This document shows, one piece after another, positions 6,150 through 12,715 of a DNA stretch of 14,354 nt. The position numbers and the translations under genes were made by a program. The notes below the pieces were generated by a model, which worked only from the letters and a program-made list of their open reading frames with translations, was not told the DNA's origin and searched no databases. This DNA is from an uncultured Acinetobacter sp. (GTDB taxonomy: Bacteria; Cyanobacteriota; Vampirovibrionia; Gastranaerophilales; Gastranaerophilaceae). The stretch spans positions 1-14,354 of the forward strand of contig CAMORE010000046.1 in assembly GCA_946623365.1 (NCBI GenBank), written 5' to 3'. Numbering within the stretch: the first letter of the stretch is position 1; each line of letters begins with the position of its first letter.

Positions 6150-6938
6150 ATGTTTGCCTCTCCATCACAAATAATCTTCACAGTTTTTGGTATAGATATC
6201 TATTATTACGGTCTGATAATGGCTGTTGCTATTGCAATAAGTATATTCGCTGCTGATTTAGCCGGTGTAAAATATTTTAATCTTAAAAAAGATACTGCAG
6301 TAGATTTAGCACCATATATTATTATATTAGGTTTAATCGGAGCGCGTTTATATTACTGCGTTATGGATTATAGTTTTTATTTGAGATTCCCTACAGAGAT
6401 TTTAGCATTCAGACATGGCGGGCTTTCGATTCATGGAGCGATAATCGGCGGATTTTTCGGAATTTTATTATACGCAAAGCGTCACAATATTCCGTTAAAA
6501 AAACTATGCGATATGTCCGTTATCGGATTATCTCTCGGACAAGCAATAGGACGCTGGGGGAATTTTTTTAATTCGGAAGCGTATGGAAGCCCGACTAATC
6601 TTCCTTGGAAGTTATATATTGCACCTCAATACAGACAAATTCCTTTTTTAGATAATGAGTATTTTCATCCTGCGTTTTTATACGAAAGCATTTTGGACTT
6701 ATTTATATTTTGTATTTTATTATATTTGCTTAAAACTGCAAAAAATAAGCGTGACGGGAATTTGACTTTAGTGTATTTAATATTGTATTCTATTGCAAGA
6801 ATTATAGTAGAAAGTATAAGAATTGACAGCGTAAGATATATTTTGGGACTGCCTGTTGCTACATTTATATCAATTTGTATAATATTTACGGCTGTTTTAT
6901 TATTAATAAAAAACAACATTTCGCAAACTGAAAGGTAA
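6150..6938 (+). CDS. lgt: Prolipoprotein diacylglyceryl transferase
   Basis: A 262-residue, about seven-helix inner-membrane enzyme that moves diacylglycerol from phosphatidylglycerol to the lipobox cysteine of prolipoproteins, the first step of lipoprotein maturation. Signatures: GGLSIHGAIIGG with His95, the Lgt signature GRWGNFFNSEAYG (Arg135, Asn138, Glu143), HPAFLYES (173-180), and Arg217/Glu221 with the same four-residue spacing as essential Arg239/Glu243 of the E. coli enzyme. Length is somewhat short of E. coli (291). It starts 2 nt after the upstream lipoprotein stop, without its own strong ribosome binding site, implying translational coupling. Another gene follows after 6 nt. Confidence 0.95.
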   Translation: MFASPSQIIFTVFGIDIYYYGLIMAVAIAISIFAADLAGVKYFNLKKDTAVDLAPYIIILGLIGARLYYCVMDYSFYLRFPTEILAFRHGGLSIHGAIIGGFFGILLYAKRHNIPLKKLCDMSVIGLSLGQAIGRWGNFFNSEAYGSPTNLPWKLYIAPQYRQIPFLDNEYFHPAFLYESILDLFIFCILLYLLKTAKNKRDGNLTLVYLILYSIARIIVESIRIDSVRYILGLPVATFISICIIFTAVLLLIKNNISQTER

Positions 6939-6944
6939 AAATTA

Positions 6945-7976
6945 ATGAAAGCAGTTTTATTTTACGGACCACAAAATATTAAATATGAAGAAACACCCAT
7001 AAGACCGCTAAAAAAAGGAGAAATTTTAGTTAAAATAGGTGCAGCTTTAACTTGCGGGACAGATGTAAAAACGTTCAGAAGAGGACATCCCGTATTAATA
7101 AAGCAAATTCCGTCAGGCTTTGGACATGAATTTGCAGGAACTGTCGAAGAAATATCTGATGGAGTAAAAAATGTCAAAGTCGGTGATAGAGTTGTTTGTG
7201 CAAATTCTGCTCCTTGCGGTAAGTGTTTTTACTGCAAGCGAGGTGAATACAATTTATGTGAAAATTTAGATTTACTAAATGGAGCATATGCAGAGTATAT
7301 TATTGTTCCTGAACGCATTGTTCAAAAAAATACAATAATTTTACCTGATTCACTGCCATTTCATAAAGCAGCTTTTTCCGAACCGCTTGCTAATGTCGTT
7401 CATGGAGTTGAAAGAACCGATATAAAACCGGGTGATACTGTAGGTGTGATTGGTATCGGACCGATTGGGCTTATGTTTGCAAGACTTGCAAAACTAAAGG
7501 GTGCAAAGGTTATAGCAGCAGGAAGAAATCCGATTAAGCTTAAACTTGCGGAAGAATTCAGTTATGCTGACGAAATAATTGATTTAAAAAAATACCCTAA
7601 TCCTGAGAAAATTTTTAAATCTTTTTCTCAAGAAGGAAAAGGTTTGGATGTTGCTGTAGAATGTGTAGGTTTACCTGAAATGTGGGAAAGAGTATTTTCA
7701 TGTGTGCGTCCCGGCGGAACGGTTCACTTTTTTGGAGGATGTAAATCAGGTTCAACAGTTACTTTTGATACTACAAAAATGCATTATGGCGATATAAAAT
7801 TGATGAGCGTATTTCATCATACTCCAAAGTATTTTAGGCAAGCACTTGATTTAATATCTTCGGGAGATATAGAAGTAGAAAAGCTTATTACCGCGGAAAT
7901 CCCTCTTGAAAAAGTTGAATGGGCAATGCAAGAACATATTGCGGGAAATGCGATTAAATTTTTAGTTCGTCCGTAA
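6945..7976 (+). CDS. Zinc-dependent medium-chain alcohol/polyol dehydrogenase
   Basis: A 343-residue MDR-superfamily oxidoreductase. The catalytic zinc site is Cys37 (LTCGTD), His61-Glu62 (GFGHEFAG) and Glu146 (SEPLANVVHG). Four structural zinc cysteines are at 91, 94, 97 and 105. The Rossmann motif GIGPIG is at 170-175. At the end of the second beta strand the NAD-selecting acidic residue is replaced by Gly193-Arg194, which suggests NADP(H) (inference). The overall look is closest to sorbitol or threonine dehydrogenase relatives; the substrate cannot be assigned. It starts 6 nt after lgt, with AAAGG overlapping the lgt end as ribosome binding site, so it is the last gene of that operon. A functional link to lipoprotein lipidation is not obvious. 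Confidence 0.88.
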   Translation: MKAVLFYGPQNIKYEETPIRPLKKGEILVKIGAALTCGTDVKTFRRGHPVLIKQIPSGFGHEFAGTVEEISDGVKNVKVGDRVVCANSAPCGKCFYCKRGEYNLCENLDLLNGAYAEYIIVPERIVQKNTIILPDSLPFHKAAFSEPLANVVHGVERTDIKPGDTVGVIGIGPIGLMFARLAKLKGAKVIAAGRNPIKLKLAEEFSYADEIIDLKKYPNPEKIFKSFSQEGKGLDVAVECVGLPEMWERVFSCVRPGGTVHFFGGCKSGSTVTFDTTKMHYGDIKLMSVFHHTPKYFRQALDLISSGDIEVEKLITAEIPLEKVEWAMQEHIAGNAIKFLVRP

Positions 7977-7996
7977 AAATCGTAATATAAATACTC

Positions 7997-8025
7997 TTGC
8001 CTTTTTAAAAAGTTTAGATTAAAAT
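7997..8025 (+). promoter_or_regulatory. Promoter of yebC-ybaB-recR
   Basis: TTGCCT (7997-8002), a 17-nt spacer and TAAAAT (8020-8025) make a good sigma-70-type promoter with a start near 8032, giving a ~33-nt leader before yebC. The promoter is bracketed by an inverted repeat, ATACTCTTGC (7991-8000) and GCAGAGTAT (8032-8040), which could be an operator or a chance match. Confidence 0.55.
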
Positions 8026-8064
8026 TGAAAAGCAGAGTATACAAAGGAAAAGGGGATATTTTAT

Positions 8065-8823
8065 ATGAGCGGACACTCTAAATGGTCGACAATTAAACAT
8101 AAAAAAGCTAAAACAGATTCGCTTCGTGCGGCAGAATTTCAAAAATATTCAAGAGAACTTATTGTTGCATCTAAACTTGGCGGGCCTGATCCTGCAGGAA
8201 ATTTCCGCTTGAGAACGGCAATAGAAAAAGCTAAAGCGGCTGGACTTCCGAATGATAATATAAAACGTGCTATAGAAAAAGGTTCGGGCGCAGGAAATAA
8301 TGAAAATTATGACGAAATGACATATGAAGGCTATGCAGCAGGCGGAGTTGCAGTTGTTATAGAAGCAATGACTGATAATAAAAACAGAACCGCAGGTGAC
8401 ATAAGAAGCTACTTTACTAAATTTAACGGAAATCTAGGTGAAACAGGCTGTGTCGGTTGGATGTTTGATAAAAAGGGTTGCATAACTTTTGAAAAAGATT
8501 CCGTTGATTTTGATGCATTATTCGAAGCTGCAATTAATCTTGATGCTGACGATATTATTGAAGAAGATGATGAATACAAAGTTTACACTTCTGTTCCGAA
8601 TCTTCAACCTATTGCAGAAGGGCTTGAAAAAGACGGATTCAAATCTGTGACCGCTGAATTCACAAGAATCCCTCAAAATACTATTGAAGTAACTGATGAA
8701 AAAACTGCGGTAAATATTATGAGATTACTCGGCAAACTTGAAGAACACGATGATGTTCAAAATGTTTATGCAAATTTTGATATTGATGACGATTTAATGG
8801 CTAAAATAGAAGAACAAATATAG
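8065..8823 (+). CDS. yebC: YebC/PmpR family protein
   Basis: 252 residues, normal for the family. The N-terminus MSGHSKWSTIKHKKAK is the family hallmark, followed by the helical domain with AIEKAKAAGLPNDNIKRAIEKG and two alpha/beta domains. Members were long annotated as transcription regulators; relatives (mitochondrial TACO1 and bacterial YebC) are now linked to translation of proline-rich stretches, so a ribosome-associated role is as likely as DNA binding. It is cytoplasmic. A GGGGAT-like ribosome binding site precedes the ATG. It is the first gene of a probable operon with ybaB (25-nt gap) and recR. In many bacteria yebC sits beside ruvC or other recombination genes, which fits the recR company here. 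Confidence 0.95.
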   Translation: MSGHSKWSTIKHKKAKTDSLRAAEFQKYSRELIVASKLGGPDPAGNFRLRTAIEKAKAAGLPNDNIKRAIEKGSGAGNNENYDEMTYEGYAAGGVAVVIEAMTDNKNRTAGDIRSYFTKFNGNLGETGCVGWMFDKKGCITFEKDSVDFDALFEAAINLDADDIIEEDDEYKVYTSVPNLQPIAEGLEKDGFKSVTAEFTRIPQNTIEVTDEKTAVNIMRLLGKLEEHDDVQNVYANFDIDDDLMAKIEEQI

Positions 8824-8848
8824 TAAGTACATAAGGAGATTTTTTATT

Positions 8849-9184
8849 ATGATGAATATGATGAATATGATGAAACAAGCTCAGAACATCCAAAAAAGAT
8901 TAAAAGAAACTCAAGAAGAATTGAATCATATGGATATTTCTGGTGAAGCAGGCAACGGGTCAGTGAAAGTTATATGCGACGGCAAAGGTTTATTTAAGTC
9001 AATTAAGCTTTCTGCTGAGGCAATCAATCCGGAAAATCCGTCTTCTGTATCAGAAGATACTATAGAAATGCTTGAAGATTTAATATCAGCAGCTATTAAT
9101 CAAACTTCCGGAAAAGCTCAAAAAGTTATGGAAGAAAAAATGAAAGCTGTAACAGGCGGTATTTCTATCCCCGGATTATTTTAG
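8849..9184 (+). CDS. ybaB: YbaB/EbfC nucleoid-associated DNA-binding protein
   Basis: 111 residues, typical length. The N-terminal helix is methionine-rich (MMNMMNMMKQAQNIQKRL), encoded by a short direct DNA repeat, followed by the conserved VKVICDGKGLFKSIKLS strands and a C-terminal helix ending in GISIPGLF. The family forms dimers shaped like tweezers that bind DNA; the gene is commonly next to recR. AAGGAG (8833-8838) lies 10 nt before the ATG at 8849; a second ATG immediately follows at 8852 and the true start could be either. dnaX, the usual upstream neighbour of ybaB-recR, is replaced by yebC. Confidence 0.93.
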   Translation: MMNMMNMMKQAQNIQKRLKETQEELNHMDISGEAGNGSVKVICDGKGLFKSIKLSAEAINPENPSSVSEDTIEMLEDLISAAINQTSGKAQKVMEEKMKAVTGGISIPGLF

Positions 9185-9185
9185 T

Positions 9186-9299
9186 AACAAGTGATTAAGT
9201 GAGCAGGTGATTGAGTGAATAAGACTTAATCAGAAAACACGTATAAGCAAAACACAACTCACTTAATCACTTATTCACTCAATCACTTAATCACTTAAG
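9186..9299. repeat. Octamer-built inverted repeat between ybaB and recR
   Basis: The left side (9186-9225) is a run of 8-mers close to ATTAAGTG: AACAAGTG, ATTAAGTG, AGCAGGTG, ATTGAGTG, AATAAGAC. The right side (9260-9299) is five 8-mers close to the reverse complement: CACTTAAT, CACTTATT, CACTCAAT, CACTTAAT, CACTTAAG. Arms 9189-9223 and 9270-9296 pair completely except for an 8-nt extra unit in the left arm, giving a 27-bp stem with a ~46-nt loop. The right arm ends 3 nt before the recR ATG. There is no T-run, so it is not a standard terminator. Confidence 0.75.
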
Positions 9300-9302
9300 A
9301 AA

Positions 9303-9899
9303 ATGATTTATCCAAAATCTATAGCAGCGTTAATAGAACAATTTCAGAAATTTCCGTCCGTTGGCCCAAAATCTGCACAACGGATGGCATTTCAGGTGTT
9401 AAAAATGCCTCTGAGTGAAGTTGAAAAATTTGCAAAAGCTATTATTGAAGCAAAACGAAGCTCAAAAACTTGCGAAGTATGTTATAACATATCAACCCAG
9501 AGTCCTTGTGAAATTTGTTCTTCTACTAATCGTAATCGTTCTGTAATCTGCGTTGTGGCTGAAACAAAAGACTTAATTGCCATAGAAAAAACAAATGAAT
9601 ACAGAGGGCTGTATCATGTGTTACAAGGACTAATTTCTCCCATAGACGGAATTGGAGCTGAAGATATAAGAATAAAAGAACTTTTAAACAGGCTAACTGA
9701 TGATACTGTTCAAGAAGTCATTCTGGCTTTGTCTCCTTCTGTTGAAGGCGAAGCAACCAGTCTTTATCTTACAAAACTTATTAAACCGTTCGGAATAAAA
9801 ATCTCCAGAATTGCATTTGGTATTCCTGTGGGAGCAGATTTAGAATACGCTGATGAGGTTACACTAGCCAGAGCCATTGAAGGAAGAAGAGAACTGTAA
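9303..9899 (+). CDS. recR: Recombination mediator RecR
   Basis: 198 residues, the normal size. RecR works with RecF and RecO to load RecA at single-stranded gaps. Visible order: N-terminal helix-hairpin-helix (FPSVGPKSAQRMAF, ~17-30), four zinc cysteines Cys57, Cys60, Cys69 and Cys72, a Toprim domain (~80-175, VICVVAETKD, LSPSVEGEAT) and the basic tail EGRREL. The start matches the family N-terminus (YPKSIAALIEQF). Oddly there is no Shine-Dalgarno: the ATG follows an octamer inverted repeat by 3 nt, so translation may depend on read-through ribosomes or be modulated by that hairpin. It is the last gene of yebC-ybaB-recR. Confidence 0.95.
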   Translation: MIYPKSIAALIEQFQKFPSVGPKSAQRMAFQVLKMPLSEVEKFAKAIIEAKRSSKTCEVCYNISTQSPCEICSSTNRNRSVICVVAETKDLIAIEKTNEYRGLYHVLQGLISPIDGIGAEDIRIKELLNRLTDDTVQEVILALSPSVEGEATSLYLTKLIKPFGIKISRIAFGIPVGADLEYADEVTLARAIEGRREL

Positions 9900-9942
9900 A
9901 AGGACAGTCGGTTTAAAGATTTTGAGCAGAAGATTGAGAATT

Positions 9943-9963
9943 TTGGTGCAATTTTTGCACCAA
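9943..9963. repeat. Small perfect hairpin between convergent recR and speD
   Basis: TTGGTGCAA and TTGCACCAA form a 9-bp stem with a TTT loop. No T-run follows on either strand, so it is not a classical intrinsic terminator, although its position between convergent genes would suit one. Confidence 0.5.
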
Positions 9964-10081
9964 GCTAAGAACCGTAATAATTATACATTCAATTCCGCCA
10001 AAAACATAAAGGCAGAAATGCGCAGGCAATTACGCTAAGTCTCTTGTTTATAGTATTTTCCACCCTTCATATACTTTTTTA

Positions 10082-10543
10082 TTATTCTTCAAACTGTTCA
10101 GCGACTTCAAATGGCTGCTCTGATAGCTTTAAGGTTTCTCTATCAATAATGCCGCGCTTAAGTTCAGTAAATGAAGCTTTTTTAGAATTAAATTTTTTCT
10201 TTAAAAATTCATATGCAACTTTTGGATCACACTTTGTACCGCAAGTGAATAAATCTACTGCTGCATAGCCTAATTCAGGCCAAGTATGAATAGCTAAATG
10301 ACTTTCCGATATAATTACCACACCGGACACACCATAAGGATTAAACATATGAAAGCACTTTTGAACAATCGTTGCACCGCACTCCAGAGCCGCATCTATC
10401 ATATACTTTTCTACTTTATCGCTACTATTTAAAATATTCGGGTCACATTCAAAAAATTCTGCAAGTACGTGTTGACCTAAATTAACTGTTTCCAAATTAG
10501 AATGAGTTTCAAGCTCTTTGAGTGAAGATGATACAATTGTCAA
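10082..10543 (-). CDS. speD: S-adenosylmethionine decarboxylase proenzyme, prokaryotic short class
   Basis: A 153-residue pyruvoyl enzyme that makes decarboxylated SAM, the aminopropyl donor for spermidine. Autocleavage is expected between Glu80 and Ser81 in SESHLAIHTWPE, with Ser81 becoming the pyruvoyl group; His86 and Cys101 (DLFTCG) are the processing and proton-donor residues. Spacing Ser-His-Cys (81, 86, 101) matches the Thermotoga enzyme (63, 68, 83) with a constant shift of 18, so this protein has an 18-residue N-terminal extension. The start is TTG at 10543, with AGGAGG (10552-10557) 8 nt away; the nearer ATG at 10548 is out of frame. It is divergent from tspO and convergent with recR. 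No speE is in the window. Confidence 0.93.
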   Translation of the reverse strand: MTIVSSSLKELETHSNLETVNLGQHVLAEFFECDPNILNSSDKVEKYMIDAALECGATIVQKCFHMFNPYGVSGVVIISESHLAIHTWPELGYAAVDLFTCGTKCDPKVAYEFLKKKFNSKKASFTELKRGIIDRETLKLSEQPFEVAEQFEE

Positions 10544-10551
10544 TTCATGTG

Positions 10552-10557
10552 CCTCCT
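10552..10557 (-). promoter_or_regulatory. speD ribosome binding site preceding a TTG start
   Basis: AGGAGG on the minus strand lies 8 nt before TTG at 10543. Within the spacer an out-of-frame ATG (10546-10548) opens a two-codon reading frame, ATG AAT TGA, whose stop overlaps the TTG. A 5-bp hairpin GGTGA/TCACC (10566-10570, 10580-10584) lies just upstream. Confidence 0.7.
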
Positions 10558-10764
10558 ATTCTACCGGTGAATATATTTATCACCAATTATTTTCCTAACC
10601 TTTATATATTACTATAAAAAACAAAAAATTTGTATATTTTACACTTTTTATATGAGATGTTAACATTTTGTTACAATCATAAAATATATGTATGTTTTTT
10701 GCAAAATATCTGTCTTAGCAATATTAATAGCTCAGCTGTAGAATGTATTTTATTTATATAGACT

Positions 10765-10770
10765 GATAAT
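10765..10770 (+). promoter_or_regulatory. Candidate -10 box of leaderless tspO
   Basis: GATAAT ends 6 nt before the ATG at 10777, so a start seven bases after the box would fall on the A of ATG. There is no Shine-Dalgarno and no convincing -35. AT-rich chance cannot be excluded. Confidence 0.35.
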
Positions 10771-10776
10771 AAAAAT

Positions 10777-11163
10777 ATGTTTGATACAATCTGGTATGAT
10801 AATTTGATAAAACCCGCTTTTAATCCGCCTGCATGGATATTTTCTCCTGTATGGATTATTTTATATGGAACTCTTTTGGTGTCATTAATACTTTATTCAA
10901 TCAAAGTTAGTAATAATAAATTCCAAGGTTATATACTTTTTGTCGTTCATATGATATTTAATTTGATTTGGAGTCCTGTATTTTTTATTTTACATAAAAT
11001 TGATATAGCTCTGTTTATTATATTTTTCATGATTTTAACAGGATTATTAACCGTTAAAAAGTTCTATACAATATCTAAGATTTCTGCTTTTATTTTAATA
11101 CCATACTTGTGTTGGCTTGTTTTTGCAGCTTATTTAAATTTTGAACTATTTCGGTTGAATTAA
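10777..11163 (+). CDS. tspO: TspO/MBR-family membrane protein lacking the first helix
   Basis: 128 residues. The family motifs are plain: WYDNLIKPAFNPPAW (6-20), VWIILYG, NLIWSPVFF (62-70) and IPYLCWLVFAAYLNFELFRLN at the end. TspO proteins bind porphyrins and other hydrophobic ligands in the membrane. Usual length is ~150-170 residues with five helices; here the protein begins directly at the loop that follows helix 1, leaving four helices. An in-frame TAG at 10759-10761 blocks any N-terminal extension, and no helix-1-like frame was seen upstream. It could be a natural four-helix variant or a 5'-truncated gene. It has no Shine-Dalgarno; GATAAT sits at the position for a leaderless mRNA. Confidence 0.85.
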   Translation: MFDTIWYDNLIKPAFNPPAWIFSPVWIILYGTLLVSLILYSIKVSNNKFQGYILFVVHMIFNLIWSPVFFILHKIDIALFIIFFMILTGLLTVKKFYTISKISAFILIPYLCWLVFAAYLNFELFRLN

Positions 11164-11211
11164 CACCACATCCAACTTACGAAATTAATATTAATTTTTT
11201 GAGTTTTATTA

Positions 11212-11217
11212 TATAAT
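11212..11217 (+). promoter_or_regulatory. Candidate -10 box of wecB with almost no leader
   Basis: TATAAT ends 8 nt before the ATG at 11226, predicting a start around 11224 and a leader of about 2 nt. No Shine-Dalgarno is present, and no -35 was recognised. Confidence 0.4.
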
Positions 11218-11225
11218 ATAGAATT

Positions 11226-12371
11226 ATGAAGACAATAGCTTTTATTTTCGGAACACGACCTGAGATTATAAAGTTAGCACCTGTAATTCTTCAACTCAAA
11301 AAGTATCCTGAAGAATACAAGGTACTCATTATCAATACGGAACAACAAAAAGAGCTTTCAAACCAAACTCTTAATTATTTTGGTTTAAAAGCCGATTATA
11401 ACCTTGATTGCATGAGAGCAAATCAATCTCTATCATCAGTTCAAGCGAGAATCTTAACATCATTGGATGGGGTATTTTCGGCAGAACAAATTGACGCAAC
11501 AGTTGTTCAAGGTGATACTATGACTGTTCTTTGCGGTGCACTTACAAGTTTTTATCACAAGCTTCCTGTTTTCCACGTAGAGGCGGGGCTTCGCTCATAT
11601 GATATCTACGAACCATTTCCGGAAGAAGTCATGCGTCAAATGACAACAAGAGTTGCAGAACTGAATTTTGCACCTACTCAAAAAAATAAAGATGCATTAT
11701 TGAAAGAGGGTATAAGTCCCGAAAAGATTCATGTTGTCGGTAATACTGTAATCGACGCATTATTTTGTTTATCTGATAACATTATTGAACAATCAAGAAT
11801 CTTTTATGAAAATTTAGGTATAAACATTAATGATAAACTCGTGCTAATAACTGCGCACAGAAGAGAAAATCACGGTGAAAGAATTGATAAAATTATCAAT
11901 GCAATATCATATTTGGCTAAAAAATATGATGATCATACGTTTGTAATTCCTGTTCATCCGAATCCGAATGTTCATGACAAAATACATGCGCAATTGGGTA
12001 ATTTTAAAAATATTTCATTATTGAAACCACTGGATTATCCTAATTTAGTTTATTTGATGAAGCATGCAAAACTTATCTTAACAGATTCAGGCGGAATACA
12101 AGAAGAAGCACCATCTTTTGCTTGTCCGACTCTCGTAATGAGATATGAAACAGAACGTCAAGAAGGAATTGAAGCCGGTGTATCAAAATTGGTAGGGGCA
12201 GATTATGAAAAAATAATCTTTGAAAGTGAAAAAATTCTTTCTTACGATAAAAATGAGACAAGATTAAAAACTGTTAATCCTTATGGAGACGGAAAATCCT
12301 CTATTAGAATAGAAAATATCATAAGAGAATATTTTAAACAGGGGAGTTCTCTCCCGCAAAATAAACTATAA
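11226..12371 (+). CDS. wecB: UDP-N-acetylglucosamine 2-epimerase, non-hydrolysing
   Basis: A 381-residue cytoplasmic enzyme converting UDP-GlcNAc to UDP-ManNAc for surface polysaccharides. It is a two-Rossmann GT-B-like fold: GTRPEIIKLAP (9-19), QGDTMT with Asp97, HVEAGLRS with Glu119, FPEE with Glu133, AHRREN with His211, and DSGGIQEEAP (287-296). These match the catalytic Asp95, Glu117, Glu131 and His213 of the E. coli enzyme. The segment usually reading TGQHREML is here TEQQKELS (38-45), so the conserved His is replaced by Gln; that region contributes to UDP-GlcNAc regulation in Bacillus homologues, so allostery may differ. It stands alone, 62 nt after tspO; no ManNAc dehydrogenase or glycosyltransferase adjoins it. 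Confidence 0.93.
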   Translation: MKTIAFIFGTRPEIIKLAPVILQLKKYPEEYKVLIINTEQQKELSNQTLNYFGLKADYNLDCMRANQSLSSVQARILTSLDGVFSAEQIDATVVQGDTMTVLCGALTSFYHKLPVFHVEAGLRSYDIYEPFPEEVMRQMTTRVAELNFAPTQKNKDALLKEGISPEKIHVVGNTVIDALFCLSDNIIEQSRIFYENLGININDKLVLITAHRRENHGERIDKIINAISYLAKKYDDHTFVIPVHPNPNVHDKIHAQLGNFKNISLLKPLDYPNLVYLMKHAKLILTDSGGIQEEAPSFACPTLVMRYETERQEGIEAGVSKLVGADYEKIIFESEKILSYDKNETRLKTVNPYGDGKSSIRIENIIREYFKQGSSLPQNKL

Positions 12372-12383
12372 GTTATTGCTATA

Positions 12384-12407
12384 ATTTCATAGATGCATCT
12401 ATGAAAT
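12384..12407. repeat. Perfect 24-bp palindrome downstream of wecB
   Basis: ATTTCATAGA-TGCA-TCTATGAAAT is self-complementary throughout, and GCT (12378-12380) with AGC (12412-12414) can extend the stem. It starts 12 nt after the wecB stop. No T-run follows, so it looks more like a binding site or RNA 3'-end hairpin than an intrinsic terminator. Confidence 0.6.
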
Positions 12408-12417
12408 AATTAGCTGC

Positions 12418-12467
12418 ATAAATGCAACAAAATATTCAACAGTTGATTAGATATATTTTGTCTTTAT
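12418..12467. repeat. Dispersed palindromic repeat, degenerate copy
   Basis: The left arm 12418-12436 (ATAAATGCAACAAAATATT) repeats the 39-74 palindrome arm and the 625-642 copy. The right arm (about 12452-12467, TATATTTTGTCTTTAT) matches the 39-74 right arm except that TGCA is replaced by C. The enlarged loop contains its own small palindrome TCAACAGTTGA. Confidence 0.55.
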
Positions 12468-12488
12468 TTTTACCCTCTTTTACAAAAT

Positions 12489-12530
12489 AAAAAACCCTGA
12501 ATCATATTGATTAGGGTTCGGAATTTTTTT
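12489..12530 (+). terminator. Intrinsic terminator for wecB
   Basis: AACCCT-G-AATCA, loop TAT, TGATT-AGGGTT: an 11-bp stem with one bulged G (12493-12518). A run of seven T (12524-12530) follows after a 5-nt gap, which is further from the stem than ideal. Confidence 0.6.
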
Positions 12531-12677
12531 GATTAATTCCTCATGTGTAGAAGGTTAGTGTGTAGGTTGTATGAAAGGTTTATGTTATGTGTTCTTTGTT
12601 TATGTCTTACATATATATAAAGTATATTTAAAATCTGAAATTGCAGGATTTTATAAAAAATTTACAAAAATTTACAA

Positions 12678-12715
12678 AAAAAAGAGATCCCTATAAAAAC
12701 AGGGACCTCTTTTTT
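12678..12715 (-). terminator. Intrinsic terminator of the pilin-like gene (bidirectional)
   Basis: GAG-A-TCCCT (12684-12692) pairs with AGGGA-C-CTC (12701-12709) with one mismatch, extended by A/T pairs; an 8-nt loop separates the arms. Read on the minus strand it is followed by eight T, 19 nt past the stop at 12735. It can also work on the plus strand. Confidence 0.8.

Noticed and set aside
9260..9299. CRISPR array
   Set aside because: The units are 8 nt without spacers; it is a tandem/inverted microsatellite-like repeat.
9943..9963. Intrinsic terminator between recR and speD
   Set aside because: Good stem, but no T-run on either strand.
10044..10268. Plus-strand frame of 74 codons opposite speD
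   Set aside because: Antisense to the 3' half of speD; no supporting signals.
10729..10746. TAGCTCAGCTG-TAGAATG resembles a tRNA D-arm
   Set aside because: The D-stem does not close (GCTC against GAAT), and no anticodon arm or T-arm follows; the next bases are the tspO start. Considered a coincidence or, at most, an unrecognisable tRNA scrap.
10544..10776. Riboswitch or other structured leader upstream of speD
   Set aside because: Only a 5-bp hairpin is visible; no SAM riboswitch features were recognised.
12543..12620. 25-codon frame starting at ATG 12543
   Set aside because: Short, composition-driven (G/T-rich), no ribosome binding site; it lies just past the wecB terminator.
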